Shown in pieces: positions 24,866 to 37,722 of a stretch of 64,000 nt of DNA. A program made the position numbers and the translations under genes. A model generated the notes under the pieces. The model had not been told where the DNA came from and did no database searches. It was given only the letters and a program-made list of their open reading frames with translations. Origin of the DNA: Icerya purchasi (lineage: Eukaryota > Arthropoda > Insecta > Hemiptera > Monophlebidae); NCBI GenBank assembly GCA_039619475.1, contig CM077115.1:237061692-237125691 (forward strand), in the 5' to 3' direction. Each line of letters starts with the position of its first letter. Position 1 is the first letter of the stretch.

Positions 24866-25455
24866 ATAAATTATTATAATAAAATAACCAACTTCAATAA
24901 CAAACAAAATATAAGGGTAAAAATAATTTATAACAATAAATTAAATAAATACCTTATTTAGCAACGTTTTCGGGTATAATCAGCTAAAACTAACTTAATC
25001 AAATGGTCATAGCCGAAAGGCAATAAGTACTGCTGTTAAATAAAATAAAAAAAAAAAACTTAATCAAAACTCAAAACATACTGGAAAGAATATAAGGAAA
25101 CATGTGTATATATAATAAATGCATAGGTGGAACAAACATAGAAGGTATAAAAGTCAATAGTGTGAAATTACCAATACTCAATACAAAATAAAAAGTTTAA
25201 TTTTAGGTTGTTCTGTTTTATTTTATATTTTATATTTTGTATAGAGTATTGGTAATTTCACACTATTGACTTTTATACCCACATGTTTCCTTATATTCTT
25301 TCCAGTATGTTTTGAGTTTTGATTAAGTTAGTTTTAGCTGATTATACCCGAAAACGTTGCTAAATAAGGTATTTATTTAATTTATTGTTATAAATTATTT
25401 TTACCCTTATATTTTGTTTGTTATTGAAGTTGGTTATTTTATTATAATAATTTAT
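24866..25455. repeat. Long near-perfect hairpin (foldback)
   Basis: Left arm 24866-25190 and right arm 25233-25455 are reverse complements with very few differences, around a 42-base loop. The left arm is longer because it holds two extra segments: a 65-bp retro-insertion including one duplicated target (25004-25068) and a 37-bp segment (25107-25143). Without these both arms are 223 bp. There is no coding capacity. Arm segments (CTTCAATAACAAACAAAATA, and TACCTTATTTAGCAACGTTTTC followed by ATAATCAGCTAA) resemble 19,440-19,550, the probable 3' flank of the R1-like LINE, so the arms may be an inverted duplication of a LINE 3' end. Confidence 0.95.
25004..25056 (+). mobile_element. 53-bp retroposed fragment with poly(A) and TSD
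   Basis: A 53-bp segment ending in a run of A is flanked by exact 12-bp repeats AACTTAATCAAA (24992-25003 and 25057-25068). The opposite hairpin arm carries the same site without the insert, giving an empty-site comparison. The body (TGGTCATAGCCGAAAGGC...) is too short to classify. In layout it resembles the 3' end of the nested I-like LINE (an A-rich short-repeat tail), so it may be an extreme 5' truncation or a SINE tail. Confidence 0.85.
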
Positions 25456-27832
25456 TTATCGGTGTTGTTTTTATAAATAACAATATTATATGATAATAAT
25501 TTATGTGTGTTTTACTTTGGTTTGATTTACATATGTACTAATACAGAAATATGTTTAATGTGAAAAGAAATTTTGGCAGAGATGAATAAAGTTAAGTGTG
25601 TATACACACGGTTTTAATCTGACAGAGATTTACATTTTCCAATATTTTTATTAACCGATTAATGTGTAATTCGGTAGCGTATTACGAGTATATTAGTCGA
25701 AATATGTCAATATCGTAGATTATGATATACAGTATCATACAGGTCCGCCCGGCAAGACAAAATCATTGTTTAAAAGCGTTCTCTGTTTGCAGTAAATGTT
25801 TCATTTAATCTGGAAAACGAGTGCAATTACGGGCAATCTGTAAAAAGGCTCTTAGCCGAATTCGAATTAAAAGGTAAATTTCTCACAAGCCGAATTAAAA
25901 AAAAAAAAAGGGTAGCATTTCGTTCGGTCGAGCCACAAAAGAAGGGAAAAAAAGGATGCTTCCCTGTTTCCTCGGTTTCCCTCCTCCGCAGTAACGCGAA
26001 AAATCTTTATACTCGTAGACGTTCAATTTGCACAGTCGTCGTCATGAAAGATTTATTTTCCGGCTTTTAGCAAATTTGATGACGTAATTTCACTTGAGAA
26101 AATGAAAAATTTAATCTGGTTTAGGGGAAAAAAAAAAAAAAAAGCACGAAAAATCTGAAGGATTAAACAAAAATGTAGAAATTACGACCAGTTTAAGCGA
26201 CGGCGGCGAACAAATTAACTCTCGCGGTAAGCCGAATGACCGGGGTTGGAAGTGTAGTATTCGAAGAAGGAGTGTTTATCAATTATATTCCGAATGGGCG
26301 ACCGGTAATAAAAAACAGTGCTTGTTCTTTATTTCTAAGAAGGTTAAAAGGACGAAAAATAGTAGAGAGTTATTTTTCAACATTAGACAGCGTCAAAAGA
26401 AAAAAGAAAAAAAACCATCGGTTGCTGGAGTAAAAAGAGAGCAGGTGAGATGTATGGAAGTAATGAGAAAATGATAGAGAACGAAGACACACACACACAG
26501 GGTCGCCGAATGAACTAAAGCGAAGAAGAATAGAAAAAGTATAAATGAGAAGAAAAAGTAAAAACCCGTGCGAGACGACTAGAAGGTAGAACAAAAAAAC
26601 AGGCAAAATATACAATTCTCGTAATTGAGCGAAAAAAAACTCACAGAAACGAGAACAACTCAGAAAGTCTCAAATGTTCTTTCCAAAAAAACTCAGCCGA
26701 AGCGCGAAAGTAATTTATTTGATTTTCCCTCGATGAATAAAGGTTACGCTAGTTTAAAATTTGACACGAAACGGACAAAAGAAGAAAACTCATCAGACTT
26801 CATACCGAAAAAAGCACCTGCTCGTTATAATGTCTGCTGTTTGCGACTCTAGTCGTTGCTATGCACTCTGTGTGTATGTGTGTGTGTGTATGTGACTACT
26901 AGTGACATTTCAAACAAAGGTATCTTTAGTTTTCTCCAAAAAATAATTTCTCTTTCCAAAGAAAATCCGAATAATCCGATCTAATCAAGACAGCGGAAGA
27001 TATTACGGTTTTTCCAGGAAATAATTTCCGAGCAGTAAGATATGTATAAATTTTTCGATCTTGTCGGTCTAACTTCTGATTATATTCTCTTCTAATGTTT
27101 TATTCCCGTTTAATCAGCAATGTCCTAGCTACTAATTAAAAACGGGTTGGGAATTATAAAATAATAATAAATTCGAAACGGTATGAAAATTGCGGACAAA
27201 GTTAAAATCCGAGAATTCAAAATCCTACTAGCAATTGAAGAAAAATTCTCTCAATTAATCTTTACGACATTATTTTGATATCTACCGATCAGATACAGTT
27301 AAAACATGATCTATATGAATTACACGGAAAATTAAAATTAAAAAATCGATATATTATATGTATTTTTTTTTTTTTCTTTTTCTGGTCTGGCACCAATCTA
27401 TACTTTTTTGCCGTCGCTAGGGCCCGTGCCTACCTATCTTAATAATCGAGCGTTCGTGCGACTAGACGACCGCGACGGCCAATATAGTCTATATTTGACT
27501 TAAGCAATTAACTCTATAATGCCGTTGGAAGCATCATATTAAATATCTAAACGAGTGATAAAAAGCTAAAGTGTTTGCGTTAAAGACAACTTACGGATTT
27601 TTGGTGTCGAGACTAAAAGTAACTTGAATGCTTTTAAGAGCGAGACGTGAATTATAATATTTCGTATACGGTCAATCAAGTCGTACATGAGGTTTCTGTC
27701 CTGCTAGACCACTCGAGGCGTCCAGTAGAGAAATCAAAACAGGAAGCGAAACTTTGCAATTTATGACATCAGGAGTAAAAAGGTGGAGAACAATATGGAT
27801 TAATCAGCTGACACTCATTTCCAAAAATTTCG
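25456..27832. other. Non-coding spacer
   Basis: No gene recognised; AT-rich with A-runs at 25,898-25,910 and 26,128-26,143 and a GT-rich patch near 26,870-26,890. A lysine-rich frame at 26625-26852 has no recognisable domain. Confidence 0.5.
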
Positions 27833-28740
27833 ATTTTTTTTTTTAATTTATTTACTCGTCGAATCTGATTCATTATCTTTTCTGTCCAGGATATTCTTAG
27901 GACTCCCTGCGAACACGATTATTCAAAAACTTGTATTCTTTTTTCTTCTTCCTTTCGAAGATTCCATGTTTCGTAGCCATAGGTGAAAAAACCAGCGCTT
28001 TTATAATTCGAATCTTAGTACCCTTCGATACCAGCGGATCTTTCCATATTTAATGCAGTTTATACACTACCGCGCGACTCACATTTATCTTTCGCTTAAT
28101 TTCATTTCTGCAATAATCGTCATTTGATATTAAAAACCCCAAAGATATACTAATTCATTAACTATTTGCAATCCATTAATGTATAGCTTTCAGTTTCTCT
28201 GTCAATTATCATAATGCGTGTTTTTTTAGCATTTATTTGTAGTCCGAAATTACTACTCACATTCTGTAGTTTAATTATATCATAGATGTTAGGCTTAAGT
28301 CTGAAATTTTCATTCCGCCTATAGGAAATCCTTCATCAAAACCACTTAAAACGTTTTCTCATAACAAGTTCACCATAAACATTAAATAGCAGAGGAGACA
28401 AGATACATATCCTCGCCTTATTCCACATTTTATATTAAACGGTCTTGATAGTATACCATTACCTATATTTACTAATGTACTATTGCCGTTATAAAAAAAT
28501 TAGCAATCAAGAACGAAGGATGCTTAGGTGCTCCAAGGGTTCTTAGACACTCCCACAATTTGTCCCATTCTACATAATCAAAAGCTTTAATTGATGAATG
28601 CGATATAAACTATTATATTCTCTAAATTTTTCAATTATTTGTCGTATGTTAAATATGTAGTTGTTCTCTCGTCACTTTTTTTAAAACCTTTTTGTTCCTC
28701 AGAAATGTCATTTGTTACCGTCTTTCAAATACAGCTGTGT
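27833..28740 (-). mobile_element. Decayed RTE-like LINE
   Basis: Minus strand. Reverse transcriptase blocks are readable across several frames: SEEQKGFKKSDERTTTY (about 28660-28710), KAFDYVEWDKLWECLRTLGAP (28530-28600), a GIRRGY... block equivalent to GVRQG (about 28400-28425), a GLQINAKKTRIMII block (about 28205-28250), and a VNELVYLG / RNEIKRKIN / IWKD series (28030-28160). The spelling and order fit the RTE group or the common insect endonuclease/RT family. A 12-base T run at 27833-27844 fits the poly(A) tail. The FADD region is not readable, and stops are frequent, so this is an old copy. Confidence 0.65.
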
Positions 28741-29450
28741 GTCTATATCACCATCGTCGACTCCGCAGCTTTTCATGACTACTCATATACTATCTTATAT
28801 TAAGAGTCGTGTCTCGTGACTTTGTGCATTTTTGTTTAGTATACATACAAGCATTGATGCGGATTCGGTATTTATGGCACTATCTCGCGCAGATGTCGAA
28901 CTAGAAATTATTCTTCAGACAAAATAATTTAATTTCCGATCTTTCGGTATCATCGTAGTCATCGGAGAATACGATTCTGAACGTCTATACGGCTGAAAAT
29001 GGAAATTCCGATTTTTCACCGGAGTTCCGGCACGTATAATGTTGTGCGCTGTGTAGATGTCTCGGTGTGTGTAGCAGCGTCTGCGGCGTTGCTACTGCCG
29101 GTAGCATAAGCCGTGAGAATTATAATAAGATATTGTAGCGAGTGTCTGTGCGAGCATTCGATCGGTTTATCTGCCGATAGCTTTTCGTATTAATTAATTC
29201 ATCTTTATTTTTACCTGGTGATTTGCTCGGACAATATATCGGTTGCCGGTATTTTTTTTTTTTTTTTATGGGTCCCCATTTCAGATGTAACTGGTAGGGC
29301 AAGTTTATTCATATAATATGGTTAACATTTTACATTGCAGTTATCCCAGAACTTTTGAAAAAACACTTCTCGTTCTAAGATCAACTGAATTTCGCTTAAT
29401 ATAAATTGCACAATATATAAATTAGAATGTATGATCAATTTTAAATATCT
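28741..29450. other. Non-coding spacer
   Basis: Nothing recognised; a poly(T) run at 29251-29267 could be another retroposon tail, without a readable body. Confidence 0.5.
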
Positions 29451-29860
29451 ATTTTTTTTTTTTTTTTTTTCGACATTAACAGTATATCTTAAGATTAATA
29501 TACTCGTATTTAATTTTTCTCCTTCAGTATTTCTCTTACAAAGCTGCTGACCTTGAGATAGGTTCTTTCTACTTTGAAACAATTCATAAGATCTTCTTCT
29601 TTTATGTTGTAGTTTCTTCTTATATCCTTAAATTGTTGGCATATTTTGAATGTGTAATAGGGTGTATTTTCATCTTCTTTGCATTCTCTACATAAACTGT
29701 TGCTTATTATCTTGAATTTTTTAAAATAAGAAGCAAAATTACCGTGTCCTGTAAGATACTGTGTCAGGTAGTAGTTAGAGGTTCGTTCTTTGTTTTCCAT
29801 TCTTTCCTTGATACTTGGAATTAACTGTGTTATGTGGTTATCGTTCAAATCCGCGCACGC
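29451..29860 (-). mobile_element. 5'-truncated R1-like LINE tail
   Basis: Minus strand copy of the C-terminal end of an R1-like LINE. An open frame of about 112 codons (29510-29848) contains YLTQYLTGHGNFASYFKKFK, then CRECKEDE ... YYTFKICQQF, the zinc-knuckle-like end. The matching block in the LINE at 19.4-22.5 kb reads YLSQFLTGHGNFGEYLKKYK, so the two are relatives. A T run at 29451-29470 is the poly(A) tail. It is truncated at about 29850-29860, and no target-site duplication was identified. Confidence 0.85.
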
Positions 29861-32499
29861 CGTGTGTCATTATCCGTTTTTTTTTGTTGCCGTCGATTTA
29901 AGCCATTTTGCTTGTTTCATGTGATTTATTCGTTTCGCAGTAGAGGGTAGAATGTGCGGAATTTTCCCGGTTAATTAGTGAATAAAACAAAATGCATGAG
30001 TTCGGTAAAAAACCTACTAGCGTTGTTTTTTTTTTGTTTTTTTGTATCACCCCGGAAATTTTGGTGAACGTCCTCTGCGAAGTATCTCGCGTCTGCGCAT
30101 CGACGAAAAAAAAATCACTGTATTTACGCGAGTTTGTATAGAAAAAGTAAAAATACGTAATGCTCGCCGGAAATTGATTCGTGGTTGGTTTGGATCATCC
30201 GAGAAATCCGGGCACTTCAAGTTTACCGAGCAGTAGTCCAGGGTTAAGAACCCAAAGAAAAAATAAAAAAGGCAAAGAGAAACGTGCTGAATTGGAGACG
30301 GGTACACACCTTGAGTGACATACGGAATTGCAACGAAAGAACCCGTTTCATTGGCTCCCAGTGTAAGGACATGAAGGACTAAATTTGTTTCAGTAGGTAA
30401 CGTTCAAGAAGTGCTTTCTGAAAATAAAACGCCGCTGCAATTCTACGTAGGAGAAAAATATTCACGCAGATTTACCTTGTAAAACGTGTTGTCAAAAGTA
30501 TCCAGCCACGACAACTGCATGTAGTTTCTTTCAATGATAGAGTTGGAGTTGATACACGGTTTTTATTAATTTTGTTCCGGAAATTAAAAATAATTAATTT
30601 TAATCGTATCAGCCGTTTTAAGAAGAGCACGTGGCGCGTCATTCGCGGCCTTACTGATGAAAGACTTTCTTCAGAGTCTGCGAGATATGTCTTAATTATA
30701 TCATCATTCAGTCAGGCAACGAAGGGAAGGGCGGCTTTTAGAGATGCGGAGAATGTTATTTTTTCCAGTTCTATCACTGTTCTCGTGTAGTATACGGAAA
30801 AGCTTTGTTTCCAGTTAACTTATAATGTGCAACTCTTCTTTCATTTTTTTTCTTTTTTTTCTGATTTGTGGTGGAAAAAAGTTATTTGACTTTAAGTGTT
30901 GCGATCAAAAATGAGAAGAAAAAACAAAAAAAGGTACAAATGTTACGCGTAAAAACCTGTTCTAAAAAAATGGCAACCGCATTGCACTTATGCTAGTATA
31001 ATTCGATTAATACGAATAAAATCGAGAAATTACAAGTTAATTCGCTAATGATGGGTCGGAAATTTTTGAAGATTGAATGGTACTACCTAATGATACGTGT
31101 GCGGAAAAATACAAATATAACACGTTCAAAAATATAATATACTGGAAAGTTAGGATAAGATAAACTGACATAATATCGAGCAGAGGGACGTAATATTTTA
31201 CCGAAGCTTACGGTGTGACAAGGCTAGTATGAGTGTTAGTGGTTTGATGATTAATGATAGTGGATGTTTGATGAAGTTGTACGTTCGTCGGTAAATGATA
31301 TGTATACTCTATAGCCGGGGTTAGCCTGTAAGAGTGGATAGATTCCGGGAAAGACGTTGCGATATGCCATTTATATGGAACAGGCGAGCGCACAAAATAT
31401 CTACAACCACGGTGCGGTTCATTTCTTAAGTTAAACTTCAGAGTGCCGTCTTAAGCCCATTTTTAATTGAGAACTAAAAGTTCATCCACATTCAGTTTCG
31501 TTTGTTTATTCCTTTTTTCAGCGACGCTGAGACAAACAACTCGCCCGATTGCTGCTTGCGAAATATTCAGTTTAGGGCGTTCTTGACGAATCGCGTTATT
31601 TTTGCGGAAAAAAAATAATTTATCTCAGACTTATAAACCATATCTTCATAATGAGAAGAAAAAACAAAAAAAAGAAGGAAAATGTGAAATTTTGAAATTA
31701 CACAAACAGAATATTAATAATGATATAAATGAACGGAATTTAACGTTACTCGGTTTCGATTGAATTCTCGTTGCTTTCTGAACTAGCGCGACATCTATAC
31801 ACATTAGTTCAAACTATTAATTGATATCGTTACCGTGAGTTTCGCTGGAATACTTCCGCGCCTACTTTTTTTTTTATATATCTGGATTCTGAATGCTTAA
31901 CACTTAACCTTCAGGAATATAGGCAGTGACGTATTTATACATGCTTAGGGCTGAGCCCAAAATTTTCGTAACGCAACGTTTTATAAAATCCGAAATTTAA
32001 TTTAGAACGTGCCTAGGTAATGAATATCGTTTTCTTCGTTCTAGTCATTCCAAGTGTTGTGTAACATTCCTACTGTACGAATGCTCGTGATAATTTCATA
32101 TTAGCCTTATTTAAAATTAAACACGTCGATTAAAACGGCAAAACCTTTAAATTGCGCGTTCTCAAAACTGTCTCAAAGCTGATAACTAATTCGAGAATGA
32201 ACGAATACTTCACATATCCACACCGAGAGGTACCTGCTATGATAGTTAAAATTGTATACAAGTCACAAATATATATTTACTTTATAATCACAATAATATG
32301 ACAATCGAAATTTTTAAAAACACGAAATATAAGAAAAAAGAGTTATTTAAAAAACATCGACTGTTTTAGAGCGTAACTCGTTGTCATCAAGATGGTTTTT
32401 TTTTGTTTTTTTTTTTTTTTTATTATACATTTTGTGTTTTAAAAATTTTAATTGGCATATTATTGCGATCGTTAACACTGGTGTAATATAAAAATACCT
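29861..32499. other. Non-coding spacer
   Basis: No gene or transposon body recognised; T- and A-rich with short frames only. Confidence 0.5.
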
Positions 32500-34770
32500 G
32501 CACTCTAATTGATTACCAGAAAAAGTAGTTACATACGAACAGATGAAGAAAGCAAAGGAATAAAAAAACGACAAATGCAAAACGAGTCAGGAAATAAAAG
32601 TTGAGATGGAAAAGAAACAAGTATGTGGAGAGAGATAAATTGTACAAAAAAAGGTGAGAAAAAGTAATCGAAACATTGAATTAAGAAAAAAATACAAAAA
32701 CAATTTAGAAACCAAATGAATGCAGATGTAAAACGGTAAAAGGACATGTTTGTGTCGGAAAAAGTTTTAAAATAGCCCAGGGGTATATGAGAGAAAAAAA
32801 ATATGATTAAATATAAACAAGATTGTAGGAAAAGGAAAGAACCTAAGAGTGGATGAGACTATCAACAAATGGTTTGGCAAGGGGCCTAAAAAATAAATGA
32901 AACCGCAAATGAATTCAGCAAAAAATTTAAAAATGGCATAAACAAACTAGAACACAAATGTAATAAAGTGCCATTAGAAAAAAAAAAAAAAGCGAAGAGA
33001 ATGAATTAAAAGTAAATATGTACATACCCAGAGAGCAAACGTTGAACAAGTGAGGAAAATAATTGAGCATCTGAAGGAAGAAATACAAAGGCCACCGAAA
33101 TCGACGTAATAAGAATAAAAGATATGAAAACAGTAAAAATATATATATATATATATATATCGTAAAGGAAATCACAAAGCTCATCATCAATAAAATATTA
33201 AAGGAAGGAAAAATACCGAATGGATTAGAAATATCGAAAACGAGACCAATATATAAAAACGGTAAACATAGTGAACATGAAAATTATACACCAGTTGCTG
33301 TAGGTAATGTGAGATTGCAAAAGAATATTAGAAAAATATATGTAACAAATAATTTATCGAGAAGTACTTACAAGAAAATAGGCAAATTGACAAAACACAA
33401 TATACGGTTTTTAAAAGGGAAGATCCATATCGACAGCAATCGGTGAGCTTACGGAGGAAAAAATAAGAGGCAACTTTGAAAAGGGAAAGAAGGTATTACC
33501 TTTTTGATCTTACTGGAGCTTTTGAAACAGTTTGTTCATAAAATACACTAATAAATATACATCGAAGAAAATAGAAATAACGAGTAGTTGAAAAAAATGG
33601 TTTCGAAATTATTCAAAATCAAAGGAAAACAAGTGTAAATGTACTAAATGTGCAAAGTGTCAAAGAGCAGATAAATATGTAGCAGTGCCGTAACAACCTG
33701 GCACCAATACTATTCATTATATATACAAATGGTCTATTACATAGGGAATTAAATTGATATAGTCTCGTTCGCATATATCAATAGTCACATCACATAAAGA
33801 TATTAAAGAGGTAGAAATAAAATTACAGAAAGATTTAATGACAATAAGTAAATGGGCACCTGAGAAAAATCTAAGAGTTAATGTTAAAAATATTAATGGT
33901 ATTACGAACAAAAAAAAAAAAAGTACAATTCGTATTGTCCAAATATAATAATGCACTTAAATGAATGTGTACACTCAACGGGAGAAAGAAACAAGTGTGA
34001 AATGGAAAACTACCAAAAGTTAGAGTAACTCGGTATAAATATTTTTGGGGGTAATGATGGACCAACATTTAAGATGGGACGTACATATGGAACATACTGC
34101 AAAAAGAAAATTAGGGTAATATTACCAGTTTTATGCACACATTGAAGAAATATACAATGTGTAGAACATTAAAAATGGTTTATTACGTATGCGCTAGTAT
34201 ATTCGAAGATCAAATATGAAATTCAGGCATAATGATGAGAAAAGTATACTTGGAGAAAATTAATAAACTGCGAATAAAATGCTTGAAATTAATAGCAAAT
34301 CCTTAAGGGGGAGCAACTGAAAGTGAAAAAATTAAAAAAGAAGACGTAAAGAGCGTAAGAGGAATGTACACTTTTATACGTAAAGATATGGGAAACAACA
34401 GGGAATTGGAGGAAAAAATATAAACAGAATAAAAGTCGAGGAAAAAATGTACGTACCAACTACCGTTAGCGAGAACAAGAATAGAGCAACAAACGGACAA
34501 ATATGTCACAACTCAGATGTGTTAAATATACCTAAAGAAATAATAGGGACGGAAAAAATCAAGGGAAAGGAAAAGGAAAATAAAGGATTGATTTCAAAAA
34601 GAAGGAAATGTTAAATAATAAACACAAAATAAGAGATTGCGCAACAATAAGTAAAGAAATGCATAGATTACCAAATAGAAGAAAATAGATTACAGTTATA
34701 AAGATGTAGATATTACACGAAGTAATATGTATAAGTTAAATTATAATAATGTTTAAATATTAATTAGGTC
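32500..34770 (+). mobile_element. Old LINE on the + strand
   Basis: A diverged + strand LINE whose blocks are spread over three frames: a lysine-rich linker (32,520-32,900); GKIPNGLEISKTRPIYKNGK (about 33207-33266) followed by an NYTPVAVGNV block; LFDLTGAFETV (33500-33533); NLAPILFIIYTNG (33694-33732), equivalent to GVPQG..LAPILF; a DLMTISKW block (about 33835-33860); and LGIN plus a DQHLRWDVHMEH block (34025-34095). These follow reverse transcriptase order. The FADD motif and many positions are lost. Both ends were placed by fading similarity. The clade is uncertain (jockey or CR1-like). Confidence 0.65.
33138..33160. repeat. (AT)n microsatellite
   Basis: Eleven AT units inside the old LINE. 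Confidence 0.9.
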
Positions 34771-35551
34771 GTCGACAAGCGTTTTAGCTTGACGAAAGAA
34801 ACCACTGTAATTCAAAATAACGATATATACATTTCAAAAAAAAGACTAAACGAAGAGCTGAACAAGACCTATCGGCTAGGTAAAGAATTTATATCTGAAT
34901 GTATCTCTACGCATAGAGGTATTTAAAATAGATTAATGATGTTTATACATAATTCTGAATGTCTGCAGATATTCAGGAAGAATCCAAAGCTTTCACAATT
35001 TTTTTGCCTTACAACTCATATTTTTCATTAAACGTTCAAATTTGAATTTTCCTGTTTTCTCTGACGGAAATAGATCAGTTAAAAAAAAACAAAATCAAAT
35101 CTCTAACTATCGTAGAACTGGCTGTGGACTTTTTATCTGATCGAATATAACAAAGCTAAAAGTAAAACTGTTAAAACATCATTACCTTTTTTTTTTTTTT
35201 TTTTAGATTCCCTTTTGTTTTTTGTATAGAAACCAGACTATGAAGCAATAGGATGGTACAATTTTCAGAGACAAATAATACGGAGTTAGTTCTTCGTAAT
35301 TTTGAAATGCAGAGTCATATTTTAGTTCGTTTTTGTGTAGTTAAAATGTTATTGTTTAAATGCTCATAATTTAAGATCCTATAAAATAATTTCACGACGT
35401 TTTTCTCGATAGAAGATGGTTCGTACTTGGTATTCCCGCAACGCGAAACCTTCTATAATAATTGTACGCAGTGTGGAACCAATAGTCCAACTAATTCTTT
35501 TTTATCATATACCTGGCGTATTTCCTTCGCTTTTAAATTAATTTTCTTTCC

Positions 35552-35571
35552 ATATATATATATATATATAT
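35552..35571. repeat. (AT)n microsatellite
   Basis: Ten AT units. Confidence 0.9.
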
Positions 35572-36711
35572 GGTTTGTTTTTTTGTCTTCCTTTTTTTGA
35601 CGACAATAAGTACTTTTTCCAGATACCGAAGTGGTTCTATAACATATGATTCGAGCAAGAATGCTTTTCCATATTACATGCTGAAATACCACGAATTCGC
35701 GCTTCTTGCCAGAATTCCTGTCAAATAAAGCGTTTTTTGAAGAGGAAAAGAAGAAGGTAGAATGGGGATAAGGATGTGAGCTGCAGAGGAGAGAAAGCAA
35801 CGGGGGCAGATGTTTGGAAAACAATGTCATCGCGTTATCTGAAAACTTTTGTTCTTTTAAGCACGCCCACTCTATTAACTGGCTGCTGGAGCTGTACAAT
35901 GACGAACAAAACGAAGCAACGTCGCTATTTAATTGAATTACTATTCTTGTAAAACATATCCCCATCCCGACCCGCAACTTCACCCGTCCAGCATCGTTTA
36001 TCGTTAAAAGTTCAGAAGCTTTTAACAACGATAATAAAGAGAAAAAAATCTATATATCCGCAAAGCGAGTAGAACATTTCTTTGTGGTAATAGTAGCAGC
36101 AGCAGCCACCTATTAAAAGTTAATTTCTATGTTAATTTTGTTTCGTACATTTACAACAATGACGCCCTAGGGTTTTCGGTCGAAATTTCTTCTTTCGACG
36201 AATTAATTAATCGCGAAGAAAAGCCCGCTTTCCCATTATTACACCGCCTTGTTTACTGCGGTACGTTGTCCGTTCGCGAACCGAACCCAATTTTCTAATT
36301 CATCCTTATTACATTCTCCAAGTTGCACGTGGATAACCGCAGACGTCCTGGCCACGTTTCCATCGAATAATCAACAACGAAATTCCGCTAAATTATCCGT
36401 TTAAGAAGAATAACGATATTGCGTTCTTTTTCGAATTTACTTTTGATCGCAACATTTGCCAGCTTGTAGCGCAGACGATTTTATTCATAGAGAAAAGAAA
36501 TTCCAAAAAAAAATTTTTTGGGTGTTAAACTTATGACATCATCCCTTTCGTTTGTTGACGACAGCATACCGTGAACGGGAGAAATCGGTTTTTTAACTGC
36601 CGGCTGTTGAGTAAGTTCCCACAAAACAACATGTAGACACTAGTCCGAGTTCAATATTTTAACAACAGTGTAACACTACCAGGCAAATAAAAACTCGATC
36701 TTATAAATACT

Positions 36712-36736
36712 TGGTGACCGAGCTGTGCTTGGCTCT
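36712..36736 (+). repeat. Short copy of a GACCGAGC transposon-end motif
   Basis: TTGGTGACCGAGCTGTGCTT resembles the left end of the element at 41375 (TGGGCGACCGAGCTTTGCTC). Only about 25 bases are alike, so this is a scrap or a chance match. Confidence 0.3.
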
Positions 36737-37390
36737 GTTCCGGACTTGCAGAACAATCAAAGTATTCACTAGTTCCGGAAAAACTTTAAAAATGAGAACA
36801 GTAATACACGCGTAATGTTGAAGTAACTAATTATTCTATTTTTCGATTTCGGAAGTGTATCTCAGTTTGCGTAATATTTCGAAATCGCGCCATGTACATG
36901 TCGCGAATAAATTCTATTTCGTTACAAAGTTCCAGAGTTTTTTTATTCGATACAAATTATAGAAATTGTATAAAGCGAGTTGCGGATAGGATAAAAAAAA
37001 AAGGAGCAATAATTCATAAATAAGGTGATGAAAATAAATTATGAAAAACTCAACGCAGAATGCAATTGAATAAGTATAGTATACACACAGCGGTATTGCG
37101 TATTATCTGATTTTGAAATAGCAGTGAGAAAAAGCGTAAATAATTATCCATTTTCAGTTACTGCTAGAATGCATTCTGAGACTATTATAGTGTAGATAAG
37201 CGTATTGCCTACTTTTTAATAAACTCTAAAAATAACCACAATGTGATTATTAAAACAAACGCTAGGCGCCTCCCGTTTACAGTTGTTCCCTCCATAAAAT
37301 TTTTTCAAACATAAGACCTCTTAACCTATCGATTTATCGACTCTAAAAGCCCTAATTCATGAATTTCATCGTTAAAGCAGTACCCAACAT

Positions 37391-37413
37391 ACATATATAT
37401 ATATATATATACA
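37391..37413. repeat. (AT)n microsatellite
   Basis: AT run, followed by further AT-rich tracts to about 37500. Confidence 0.9.
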
Positions 37414-37643
37414 TATATTACAAACACATATATACAATTTTTGATCATATTATAATTTAATATGTATACATATACATATATATATATATGTATATATATA
37501 TCAATGGAGAATTCTAATTTCCCGCCTGATACTTCTTTAAGACAGAAACATGTTGGAATGGAACTCACTCATTATACAATTGCACACAGAGCTGCACAAG
37601 CCCAAAAAAAAAAAGAAAAAGAAAAAGAAAAACACCTTTTTTT

Positions 37644-37718
<75 letters not shown>

Positions 37719-37722
37719 TTTT
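37644..37722. repeat. (TTTA)n microsatellite
   Basis: About 19 perfect tetranucleotide units. Apparent Phe-Ile-Tyr-Leu frames there come from the array. Confidence 0.95.

Noticed and set aside
35453..36028. Longest open frame in the window, 191 codons on the minus strand
   Set aside because: It includes an AT microsatellite read as Ile-Tyr repeats, has no recognisable domain, and its composition (Ser/Phe/Leu-rich, then Lys-rich) looks like translated non-coding DNA.
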